The position numbers and the translations under genes were made by a program. A stretch of DNA of 25,821 nucleotides from Spirochaetae bacterium HGW-Spirochaetae-7 (GTDB taxonomy: Bacteria; Spirochaetota; Spirochaetia; Treponematales; UBA12059): the NCBI GenBank assembly GCA_002839245.1, contig PGXR01000007.1:1-25821 (forward strand), written 5' to 3'. The notes below the pieces were generated by a model. It was given only the letters and a program-made list of their open reading frames with translations. It was not told the DNA's origin and ran no database searches. Of the stretch, positions 8,347 to 14,217 are shown piece after piece. How positions within the stretch are numbered: the first letter of the stretch is position 1; the number at the start of each line of letters is the position of its first letter.

Positions 8347-9759
8347 ATGGCAAAGCGTTCGAACCGTATCCCGATGGTCGTCAGCGTCCTGGCGGCCGGC
8401 ATCACGCTGGCACTTGCGGCCTGCGCGCCATTCGTCTCCACCAGCGGCGAAGGAGAGATCCAGCTCTTCCTGGGCAACCCGCCCGCTTCCCGCGCCCTGT
8501 CCGATCCGCCGCTTGACGGCATTCTCCCCATCTTCTCGTCCTTCACCATCAAGGTGAGCGGCCCCGGCATGCAGCCCGTCGAGTTTACCCTGGATGGCAG
8601 CAAGACCTCGTTCACCGCGATGGTCCCCGGCGGCAGCAACCGCCGCGTGGAGCTGTACGCGCCGGTGGACTGGGATGCGACAGCGCTTAAAACGGAGCTT
8701 CCAAGACCCACCCTGGTCAAGGCATATGGAGCGACCACAACACTGAACGTGGTTCCCGGCCAACGCGTCACCGCGGTCCTCAGGCTGGAGGTGGCGGAGA
8801 CGAAGATATTGTTGCCGGATGTTGTCGCTGGAACAATAACATCTGTTAGTAGCATTTCTGGAATTCCTGATGCACCTACTGATTTTCTCAATTCTGGTCT
8901 GTCGACATCCTCAGATTATGAATTTGATCGGTATGGAAAATTATATGTCACTGGCAATAATGTAGTTCGCTATTCATATCTTGGAGATCCTGCACCGGAT
9001 AGTTCAATTACTGGATGGGCGACTTCACTCGCTATAGAAAAGCAACTCAATAGACTCTATATGATCGGTGACGGTATGCTCTCATTTGCAGATTTATCTT
9101 CTGATCCGCCTTTGATTGTTTCCATCATAATACCGAATGGATATTCCCTGGGATCCAACGGATTGGCTGTCGATAAGAATGGATATGTATATATTAGAGG
9201 TTTTGATAATTACGAACAGGATTGTCTGATTAAACTCTCAGTCGGTCCAACTGTTGGCTCAAACGCAAACGCAATTGTGGTATCAAGCGAGACCTTGGAG
9301 AATTTAAAATTAACTTATTATGAGGCAGGATATGTATATCCAATTTCTATTCAAGATATGGCTTCTGTTGAAGGTATATTATATGTGCTAGCAACTGACA
9401 TGAATGCTCCCAGTGGGGGGCCAGATTCGGGTTTTGATACTGCTTCTAAATCTAGAGGCAAACTGGTGGCTATTTCATGTTCATCACTGTCATTTAATTT
9501 TGAAATTGGCTGGAGCGGCGATGATAATCGTTTTCCTACCAACTCAGAGAAGCAGTTCTTTGGGCCGCGCAGGTTTCTAGCAATAGCTCCTAGAAAACTA
9601 ATTATCATGGATGACGGCTTCATAGTGGGGGTTCCGTATGCTGCTTATGTTGATAAAGACAGAATGATTGAAATTGATCTTGAAAATCGTATAGTCGCTG
9701 CTCTGGGCCAAGATGATAGTACAGATTTTATCAAGTATTCTGATATTTACGCCTATTAG
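8347..9759 (+). CDS. Lipoprotein with propeller-like C-terminal part, mosaic composition
   Basis: A 470-residue predicted lipoprotein. The start at 8347 is chosen because GGGAGTGG precedes it; residues 1-26 give basic start, hydrophobic core and lipobox LAAC, with lipidated Cys26. Residues ~30-155 look like a β-sandwich (FTIKVSGPGMQPVEFTLDG, VVPGQRVTAVLRLEV). Residues ~190-470 contain repeated strand patterns such as EFDRYGKLYVTGNNVVRYSY and LAVDKNGYVYIRG, like NHL or other β-propellers. The DNA changes sharply in base composition near 8820: GC-rich and host-like before, AT-rich with A/T third positions after. The 3' two thirds therefore appear to have a different origin. The function is unknown; a surface binding or adhesion protein is possible. 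Confidence 0.85.
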   Translation: MAKRSNRIPMVVSVLAAGITLALAACAPFVSTSGEGEIQLFLGNPPASRALSDPPLDGILPIFSSFTIKVSGPGMQPVEFTLDGSKTSFTAMVPGGSNRRVELYAPVDWDATALKTELPRPTLVKAYGATTTLNVVPGQRVTAVLRLEVAETKILLPDVVAGTITSVSSISGIPDAPTDFLNSGLSTSSDYEFDRYGKLYVTGNNVVRYSYLGDPAPDSSITGWATSLAIEKQLNRLYMIGDGMLSFADLSSDPPLIVSIIIPNGYSLGSNGLAVDKNGYVYIRGFDNYEQDCLIKLSVGPTVGSNANAIVVSSETLENLKLTYYEAGYVYPISIQDMASVEGILYVLATDMNAPSGGPDSGFDTASKSRGKLVAISCSSLSFNFEIGWSGDDNRFPTNSEKQFFGPRRFLAIAPRKLIIMDDGFIVGVPYAAYVDKDRMIEIDLENRIVAALGQDDSTDFIKYSDIYAY

Positions 9760-9762
9760 TTG

Positions 9763-10644
9763 ATGCGTCTCCTCTTCTACACCGGTGGCGCGACAGGCTC
9801 CGGCCACATCGTAAAAGGTCTGTCCGTCGCCAACGCTATGCGGCGCTCCGCTCTGGAACATGAGTTCCAGCTCCTGAGCGTCGAGACGCCTTTCGCCGGG
9901 CTTGCCAGGCGGCAGGGCGTGGACGTCCGTACGATTCCGGCCGAGGACGAGGACGCGCTCGGTCCGGGGCGTTGGCGCGAGTCGCAGCTGTACAAGGCTA
10001 TAATCGAATACAACCCCGACATCCTGGTCGTCGACCTGTTCTGGTTCGCGCTCGATTCGTTCATCTGCGAGCTGCCCTGCCGCAAGGCCATACTGATACG
10101 CCAGGTCGATCCGCGCTTCTTCCGCTTCAGGGTCAAGGATCGCGAGCTTGCGTTCAGGCCAGAAGACTACGACCTGGTCGCGGCGGTGGAGCCCGGCTTC
10201 GAGCTGCCATTCCCCTCAGAGCGCCTCGAACCTCTGGTCATGCGCAACCGCGACGAGATCTTGGACGCTGATGCAGCGCGGTCTGACCTGGGCATCGAGG
10301 CGGGCGAACGCGCCTGCTTCTTCGGCTTCAACGGCAACGCGTGGGAGGGGGCGGAGGTCTGGAAGAGTTTCGACTACCTGGAGGCTGAGGGCTGGAAGGT
10401 GGTCCGCTCCGACAACCGCTCTGGCGGACTCTTTCCGGCAATCGACTGGTACAACGCGTTCGACATGGTGGTCTGCGGCGCCGGCTACAACGCCTTCTGG
10501 GAGGCCCGCTACTTCGGCAAGGAAGCCTTCTTCGCGCCGTTCCCGCGGAACTTCGAGGATCAGTACCACCGGGTGCGCGTCAACTCGGACTACGTACCCA
10601 AGGAGAACGGGGCGGACGCGCTGGTGAAGAGGCTTATAGGTTGA
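9763..10644 (+). CDS. GT-B-like glycosyltransferase (MurG/UDP-sugar type)
   Basis: A 293-residue protein, probably transferring a sugar from a nucleotide-sugar donor. The N-terminus MRLLFYTGGATGSGHIVKGL has the Gly-rich loop of MurG-like GT-B enzymes (GGxGxGH, residues ~8-15). The C-terminal part DMVVCGAGYNAFWEARYFGKEAFFAPFPRNFEDQYHR matches the donor-binding segment of the GT28-like C-domain (GGxxxxxEAxxxGxPxxxxPxxxxxxDQ). The start is ATG 9763, directly after the TTG that touches the upstream stop codon; no good ribosome site is visible. Composition returns abruptly to GC-rich after the AT-rich lipoprotein half. The last ~39 codons are duplicated at 11383-11499 and, in decayed form, before 13519. 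It could be a sugar-modifying enzyme for the neighbouring surface protein or for a glycan; which one is not visible. Confidence 0.75.
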   Translation: MRLLFYTGGATGSGHIVKGLSVANAMRRSALEHEFQLLSVETPFAGLARRQGVDVRTIPAEDEDALGPGRWRESQLYKAIIEYNPDILVVDLFWFALDSFICELPCRKAILIRQVDPRFFRFRVKDRELAFRPEDYDLVAAVEPGFELPFPSERLEPLVMRNRDEILDADAARSDLGIEAGERACFFGFNGNAWEGAEVWKSFDYLEAEGWKVVRSDNRSGGLFPAIDWYNAFDMVVCGAGYNAFWEARYFGKEAFFAPFPRNFEDQYHRVRVNSDYVPKENGADALVKRLIG

Positions 10645-10710
10645 AATGGGGAATTCGAACAAGATGATCATGATGGGAAAAGATGGACAGGATGGGATGA
10701 TGGAGGCGGG
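10528..10710 (+). repeat. Interspersed repeat copy 1: glycosyltransferase tail plus downstream element
   Basis: These 183 bases align without gaps to 11383-11565 (offset 855) with about 13 differences by eye. They cover the final 39 codons of the intact glycosyltransferase gene and about 66 bases after its stop, including GGGAATTCGAACAAGATG. The downstream element is only the left arm; the right arm seen in copies 2 and 3 is missing and the toxin-antitoxin module follows. Confidence 0.9.
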
Positions 10711-10831
10711 AAGCACCTGCCCGGAGTGACTTTCTCATTGTCAATTGCGAGGCAAAGTACTGGATAGAACAGTCGCAGGGCATTACACTAGTGGATAAGC
10801 ATGAAGAAATAACCTGATGAGGAGGGCGCTC

Positions 10832-11068
10832 ATGAAGGCATCCATGCCAGCTAAAGATATTGAAGAGAGAATTGCCGCGCTTACTGATTCGGCTCGGCAA
10901 GAAGTTATAGATTTTATTGATTTTCTTGCTATCCGACAATCCAAAACGGAAACCGGATCGGAAGTATCTGACGAGGCATCATTCTGGCAGGTGGCGGGAG
11001 AAGGATCTCTCGAACGTATCTGGAATAATACGGAAGACGACGTCTATGCCCGGCTACTCGATCGCTGA
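10832..11068 (+). CDS. Antitoxin of a MazF/PemK-type pair
   Basis: A 78-residue protein. The start at 10832 is supported by GAGGAGG about 6 bases upstream; an ATG at 10817 is in frame but would place the Shine-Dalgarno inside the gene. Residues ~5-30 (AKDIEERIAALTDSARQEVIDFIDFLA) form an amphipathic helix as in DUF2281-type antitoxins. The C-terminal segment SLERIWNNTEDDVYARLLDR is the usual toxin-binding tail (W-x-x-x-x-D-x-Y-x-x-L). The gene overlaps the toxin start by 23 bases, the normal arrangement of such pairs. Base composition is AT-richer than the host genes, which fits acquisition. Confidence 0.85.
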   Translation: MKASMPAKDIEERIAALTDSARQEVIDFIDFLAIRQSKTETGSEVSDEASFWQVAGEGSLERIWNNTEDDVYARLLDR

Positions 11069-11381
11069 TGTTGTCCTTGTCGCGTATCCTTTTACAAATC
11101 TGGAAAATCGAAAGGTGCGACCTGCGATCATACTAAGTCCTCCCGGTGAGAAGTATGGCGATATTTTCATTTTACCGATGACAAGTCGTTTGGCGAATCT
11201 CCAGGCGGGTGAATTTGAACTCCCCGGATTTCAGGAATACGGACTTAATGTTCCAACCGCAGTCAAGCGTGGATGCGTGTTGATCGATTCATCGCTTATT
11301 CTGAAACGCATCGGCCAACTCGATACGGGAACCATGGATCAGGTGCAACATTCATTGCGGATGTGGCTGGCCTTGATATAA
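11046..11381 (+). CDS. MazF/PemK-family mRNA interferase toxin
   Basis: A 111-residue toxin. The start is ATG 11046 (MPGYSIADVVLVAYPFTNLENRKVRPAIIL), inside the end of the antitoxin gene; the frame stays open upstream but only as a shadow of the antitoxin. The N-terminal GDVVLVxFPxTxxxxxKxRPAxVL pattern is that of PemK/MazF, with KVRPAIIL holding the conserved Arg-Pro. Next come ILPMTSR and, at the end, the CVLIDSSLILKRIGQLD strand (normal form: D..r.l...Rig.l). Members cut mRNA at short specific sequences. All expected segments are present and length is normal, so the toxin looks intact. Directly after its stop codon (two bases) comes repeat copy 2, a truncated glycosyltransferase tail. Confidence 0.9.
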   Translation: MPGYSIADVVLVAYPFTNLENRKVRPAIILSPPGEKYGDIFILPMTSRLANLQAGEFELPGFQEYGLNVPTAVKRGCVLIDSSLILKRIGQLDTGTMDQVQHSLRMWLALI

Positions 11382-11382
11382 G

Positions 11383-11499
11383 TTTTTCGCGCCCTTCCCG
11401 CGCAACTTCGAGGATCAGTCCCACCGGGTGCGCGTCAACTCGGACTACGTACCCAAGGAGAACGGTGCGGACGCGCTGGTGAAGAGGCTTATGGGTTGA
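11383..11499 (+). pseudogene. Orphan 3' end of a second glycosyltransferase gene
   Basis: The frame from 11383 reads FFAPFPRNFEDQSHRVRV and continues to KRLMG and a TGA at 11497. It matches the last 39 codons of the intact gene (9763-10644) with 6 base differences. By my reading four are synonymous or third-position changes and two change residues (Tyr to Ser, Ile to Met). This pattern points to descent from a paralogue that was once under selection, not a fresh copy. Everything upstream is replaced by the toxin gene. Confidence 0.85.
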
Positions 11500-11642
11500 A
11501 ATGGGGAATTCGAACAGGATGATCATGATGGGACAAGATGATCAGGAGGAGATGATGGAGGTGGGGCTTCACCTTGTTCCTTGTTCCCTTCTCCATCTTG
11601 TCCATCTCTTCGATTTTATCCTGAACATCCTGTTGAATTTTT
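11383..11642. repeat. Interspersed repeat copy 2 with full imperfect palindrome
   Basis: The glycosyltransferase tail is followed by a left arm (11506-11552, GAATTCGAACAGGATGATC...) and a right arm (11589-11642, ...ATCCTGAACATCCTGTTGAATT). The right arm read on the other strand runs AATTCAACAGGATGTTCAGGAT, so the arms form a long imperfect inverted repeat with a spacer of about 35 bases. Confidence 0.8.
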
Positions 11643-11770
11643 AGTCTGTCTATCAGTGAAAAACCGTATTCAGTACCTCAGTTGAGGAAGATGATCCGCA
11701 GATTACTCAGATTGACGCAGAATTATTATTTGCCAACCAGGATGCCCTCTAAGTCGAATTCAGCCTGCTT
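11643..11770. other. AT-rich spacer with CCGCAGATTA-type repeat
   Basis: No gene is visible. At 11694-11720 the sequence reads GATCCGCAGATTACTCAGAT and continues TGACGCAGAA. Strings of this kind recur near GxxExxY genes in many genomes (recalled knowledge), and a GxxExxY remnant follows directly. Confidence 0.4.
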
Positions 11771-11945
11771 GGTATTTCATACATCAGGGAATTCGAATTA
11801 CCCGTCTTGTATAAAGGCCAAACCCTGGACTCTTTTTATCGAGCTGATTTTGTCTGCTACAGCTCTGTGATCGTAGACTTGATCAAGTTCGGATTCCAGC
11901 CGGAATCCATCCCCGAAGATATATTTACTCCGAACGCAATCAAAA
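11771..11945 (+). pseudogene. Fused remnants: GxxExxY C-terminal part joined to nucleotidyltransferase fragment
   Basis: In one frame 11786-11865 reads EFELPVLYKGQTLDSFYRADFVCY, the conserved segment of GxxExxY (PDDEXK-like) proteins (xxPVxYKGxxLxxxYRADxxV). From ~11868 the same frame switches to VDLIKFGFQPESIPEDIFTP and then NAI, which matches IDFGFQPESIPEEIFSPNAI in the nucleotidyltransferase at 13167-13230. Both pieces lack their other ends. So two unrelated accessory genes have been cut and joined by deletion. A poly-A run (11942-11950) ends the similarity. Confidence 0.75.
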
Positions 11946-11950
11946 AAAAA

Positions 11951-11978
11951 TTGATTTTTCGTCGAAATGTGTTATTCT
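11951..11978 (+). promoter_or_regulatory. Promoter of the Tyr/Gly-rich outer-membrane protein
   Basis: TTGATT (11951-11956) and TATTCT (11973-11978) are spaced by 16 bases, just upstream of GAGGAG and the ATG at 12011. An A9 run precedes the -35 and could act as an UP-like element. A second possible -10, TATATT at 11984, has no good -35. Confidence 0.5.
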
Positions 11979-12010
11979 CCTGTTATATTTCCCGATTGTG
12001 AGGAGTTTTT

Positions 12011-12580
12011 ATGAAACGTTTTCTTGCGGTACTCGTGATCCTGTTCGCGGCCACCTTCGCCTTCGCGCAGGGCAAGGGTTTCGAGCCTCTGATGGCTCCC
12101 GGTGACCTTGCCGTTTCGGCTGGCGTCGGTTATGGCTTCTTCTATGGCGCTGTAGACGTGTCCGGTGGCGTGGAGCTGATGCTCGGAAAGTTCATGCTCG
12201 GCGACACGTTGCCGCTGACGTACGGCGTTGCGGGCAAGGCGTCATACTACAAGTACAACTACGGCGGATGGGGCGGCGGCGACTATTACTATTCGTTCCT
12301 CGGCGCAGGCGGTTTCGGCACCTTGCACCTCGGACTCAAGGCCGCCGACCTCCCGGACGGCCTCGAGTTCATGAACAATACCGACTGGTACATCGGCGTC
12401 GGCGCAGGTTTCTACAGCTACCACTATTCATACTACAGCGACTACAATGAATTCCGCGTAGGCCTCCGCACGGTCGGCGGCGTCAACTACTTCCTGACTC
12501 CCAACTTCGCCATCAACGTGGAAGGCGGCTATTACGGCGGCTGGGGCGGCGGCCTCATCGGCGTGACGTTCAAGCTCTAG
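12011..12580 (+). CDS. Tyr/Gly-rich outer-membrane β-barrel protein
   Basis: A 189-residue exported protein. Residues 1-19 are a signal peptide ending AFAQ. The mature part alternates strands rich in Gly, Tyr and Phe (VSAGVGYGFFYGAVDVSGGVEL, YYYSFLGAGGFGTLHLGL, WYIGVGAGFYSYHYSYYSD) and ends LIGVTFKL with a terminal hydrophobic residue, the form of small 8-strand outer-membrane barrels. Tyr-rich loops (KYNYGGWGGGDYYYS, SYHYSYYSDYN) are unusual. The ATG is preceded by GAGGAG at 7-8 bases. The gene has its own promoter and a rho-independent terminator, so it is a single-gene unit. Composition is GC-rich like the host, although it is flanked by AT-rich remnants on both sides. The specific role is unknown. 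Confidence 0.85.
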   Translation: MKRFLAVLVILFAATFAFAQGKGFEPLMAPGDLAVSAGVGYGFFYGAVDVSGGVELMLGKFMLGDTLPLTYGVAGKASYYKYNYGGWGGGDYYYSFLGAGGFGTLHLGLKAADLPDGLEFMNNTDWYIGVGAGFYSYHYSYYSDYNEFRVGLRTVGGVNYFLTPNFAINVEGGYYGGWGGGLIGVTFKL

Positions 12581-12595
12581 AAGTACGCCGCAACG

Positions 12596-12660
12596 GGCCG
12601 CCATGGATGTGGCGGCCGGACCACCCGCGTAGCATGTGTGCGGGTGGTTTTGTTTCTTGT
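12596..12660 (+). terminator. Rho-independent terminator with preceding hairpin
   Basis: A first stem GGCCGCC/GGCGGCC occupies 12596-12617. The main stem ACCACCCGC (12620-12628) pairs perfectly with GCGGGTGGT (12640-12648) over 9 bp and runs into TTTTGTTTCTT. This ends the outer-membrane protein gene. Confidence 0.9.
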
Positions 12661-12850
12661 CATTCCCCGAAAATACGGTCCAGATGACAGCCATTGTCCA
12701 GTGCGACATCCAGGTCTTTCATCAGCGGTACAAACGCAGGTGTGCGGCACTTCAGCGCCTTCCTTGCCGGTAATACTGTGATATTGCTCGCATGACTGCT
12801 CAAAACCACGGCGCTTGATTGGCTTAGGCGATCAACGTTATAGTTCTTCC
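12661..12850. other. Gene-free spacer, possible minus-strand gene remnant
   Basis: On the minus strand from about 12860 to a TGA at 12662-12660 a frame reads SSAVVLSSHASNITVLPARK and ends DNGCHLDRIFGE. It looks protein-like in residue pattern but has no start, no ribosome site and an in-frame TAG just upstream. It may be the C-terminal end of an unrecognised accessory gene. Nothing else is visible. Confidence 0.3.
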
Positions 12851-13045
12851 GTGGACAAAAGACTGACTATCCAGGTCAATGGCTCATTCCAGGAAGAAGC
12901 GGCACGAAATGCCTTCGAAGACAAGCTCCTGAGTCCGGACGAGTGCTTGGACCTGGTCGAGCGATTGCGTCTGGAAGCGGGGAAGCTGATATATGAATAC
13001 CCAGCCGGATTTCAAAGAGTTCTTACGGTTACTCGAAAAGAATAA
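12851..13045 (+). CDS. Small partner protein of a nucleotidyltransferase module
   Basis: A 64-residue protein starting at GTG 12851 (VDKRLTIQVNGSFQEEAARN). The core LSPDECLDLVERLRLEAGKLIYEYPAGFQRVLTVTRK is the form of a small protein that commonly precedes AbiEii/MNT-like nucleotidyltransferase genes (recalled pattern). It overlaps the next gene by 53 bases. An in-frame TTG at 12815 is possible but adds residues that do not look conserved. The pair probably is a toxin-antitoxin or defence-type module; since the partner carries a stop codon the module may be dead. This reading frame itself looks intact. Confidence 0.7.
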   Translation: MDKRLTIQVNGSFQEEAARNAFEDKLLSPDECLDLVERLRLEAGKLIYEYPAGFQRVLTVTRKE

Positions 13046-13442
13046 AGTCGAATATGTCATAGTCGGCGGGTATGCCGTCGCTTTTCATGGGTACCCCCGT
13101 TTTACCAAAGACCTTGATATTTTTTAAAATGATGCAGCCTCGAATATTGCCAAAATTCGGCGGTGTTTGATCGATTTCGGGTTTCAGCCAGAATCCATCC
13201 CCGAAGAAATATTTTCACCGAACGCAATCCTGAATTTCGGAATTGAACCAGTAAGGATAGATCTTCTCAACCGTATCGACGGCGTGTCTTTTCCAGATGC
13301 CCAGGAGCACAGTGTCCGTGGCTTTTACGGTGATGAACCGGTTGCTTTTATCGGTATCGACGAACTGAAACGGAACAAGGCTTCCACCGGCAGGCTCCAG
13401 GATGCGGCGGATCTGGAAAAGCTCGAGGAAAGATCCAACTAG
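12993..13442 (+). pseudogene. Nucleotidyltransferase interrupted by one in-frame TAA
   Basis: The frame from ATG 12993 reads MNTQPDFKEFLRLLEKNKVE, then YVIVGGYAVAFHGYPRFTKD and LDIF, the N-terminal half of a DNA-polymerase-β-like nucleotidyltransferase with GG and the metal-binding D-x-D. Codon 45 (13125-13127) is TAA. Beyond it the same frame stays open and meaningful to TAG 13440-13442: NDAASNIAKIRRCLIDFGFQ, PNAILNFGIEPVRIDLLNRI, DELKRNKASTGRLQDAADLE. That is 149 residues of normal family order and length, with a single nonsense codon (likely from TAT or TAC) and no shift. The KNKAST/GRLQDAADL end is the family's usual C-terminal motif. A base-call error within TTTTTTAAAA cannot be excluded. 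A fragment of a homologue is at 11868-11945. Confidence 0.85.
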
Positions 13443-13461
13443 CGCAAGCCAGGGAGACAAA

Positions 13462-13655
13462 TTTTCGCGGACCAGCCGGTGAAGAAGCGGACGTGCCGGT
13501 CAAAAGACTCTTGGGTTGAAACAGGGGATTCGAACAAGATGATCAGGATAGGAAAAGATGGACAGGATGGGATGATGGAGGTGGAACCTGCCGATATCCC
13601 TTCAGCATCCTGTTCATCTCTTCGAAATTCATCCTGAACATCATGTTGAATTTTT
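13462..13655. repeat. Interspersed repeat copy 3, degraded
   Basis: The tail reads ADVPVKRLLG and stops at TGA 13517-13519, parallel to ADALVKRLIG in the intact glycosyltransferase. The upstream coding part is shortened and diverged. After the stop, GATTCGAACAAGATGATC and AAAAGATGGACAGGATGG follow, the latter identical to copy 1. The right arm 13598-13653 ends TCCTGAACATCATGTTGAAT, as in copy 2. Confidence 0.8.
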
Positions 13656-13719
13656 CGCCCTATCCGGTTTGCGTTTTCCACGGCTTCATTGATCACCGGG
13701 AGAAAATTTCATAAAAACC

Positions 13720-13748
13720 TTGACAGGATAGTATTGTTGTACTAGATT
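13720..13748 (+). promoter_or_regulatory. Sigma70 promoter of the ytrA-SPFH-ABC operon
   Basis: A perfect TTGACA at 13720-13725 and TAGATT at 13743-13748 are separated by 17 bases. The AAGGAGG ribosome site (13782-13788) and ATG 13796 follow. The -10 lies inside the left half of an inverted-repeat operator. Confidence 0.75.
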
Positions 13749-13774
13749 ATCAGTGTACTAAAGCACTAGTACAA
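13737..13774. promoter_or_regulatory. Operator for the GntR/YtrA-type regulator
   Basis: TTGTACTAG (13737-13745) and CTAGTACAA (13766-13774) are perfect inverted repeats of 9 bp. A third TGTACTA half-site lies at 13754-13760, direct to the left one with 16-base spacing. They cover the -10 and the transcription start. Binding here would block the promoter, so the regulator is probably autorepressed (inference). Confidence 0.7.
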
Positions 13775-13795
13775 TACGACCAAGGAGGCCGTGCG

Positions 13796-14215
13796 ATGGC
13801 TCCGGCTCTCGACAGGAAACCCATTCAATTCAGCCTGGACGCGAAGAGCGGAGTGCCGTTCTACAAGCAGATCATCCTGCAGGTGGAATTCGCGATAGCT
13901 GATGGCCGTTTCATCATGGGAGACCAGCTTCCTACCGTCCGCAGCCTCGCGGTCGACCTCAAGATCAACCCCAATACCGTGGCCAGGGCATACAACGAGC
14001 TGGAGATCCGAGGCATAGTGAACACCCAGCAGGGCACTGGCACTTTCATCAGCGACAAGGACATCCGCCTGACCGAGGTGGAGCGCGAAGGGATGCTCGA
14101 GAGCCTGGTGCTTCCGTTTCTATCGAAGGCGACGAGCTATGGCTTTTCGGCGGACGAGGTGATTTCAAGCGTACGGGAAGGTTTGCAGGGCATGGCCCAG
14201 GCAACGGAGGATTGA
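13796..14215 (+). CDS. GntR-family regulator, YtrA subfamily
   Basis: A 139-residue repressor. Residues ~10-80 are the winged helix of GntR proteins: GVPFYKQIILQVEFAIADGRFIMGDQLPTVRSLAVDLKINPNTVARAYNELEIRGIVNTQQGTGTFIS, with the recognition helix in NPNTVARAYNEL and the GTGTF wing. The effector domain is only about 50 helical residues, as in the YtrA subfamily, which controls ABC transporter operons. The start has AAGGAGG at 7 bases. It is followed, with translational coupling distance, by SPFH and ABC genes, the expected target. The YtrA type usually responds to cell-envelope stress or antibiotics; the actual signal here is unknown. Confidence 0.93.
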   Translation: MAPALDRKPIQFSLDAKSGVPFYKQIILQVEFAIADGRFIMGDQLPTVRSLAVDLKINPNTVARAYNELEIRGIVNTQQGTGTFISDKDIRLTEVEREGMLESLVLPFLSKATSYGFSADEVISSVREGLQGMAQATED

Positions 14216-14217
14216 AT

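Noticed and set aside
10738..10766. TTGTCA and TGGATA with 17-base spacing before the antitoxin
   Set aside because: The -35 is good but the -10 matches too poorly to annotate as a promoter.
12660..12860. Minus-strand protein-like frame ending HLDRIFGE
   Set aside because: No start or ribosome site, upstream in-frame TAG and no recognised family; noted only as a possible remnant.
13520..13545. tRNA-like T-loop (TTCGAATCC on the minus strand) in repeat copies
   Set aside because: The flanking bases do not form a T-stem or acceptor stem, and no anticodon arm is present.
10528..13655. CRISPR array or integron
   Set aside because: Repeats are few, long and unevenly spaced with genes between them; no Cas, integrase or clear core-site pairs (GTTRRRY/RYYYAAC) were found in the window.
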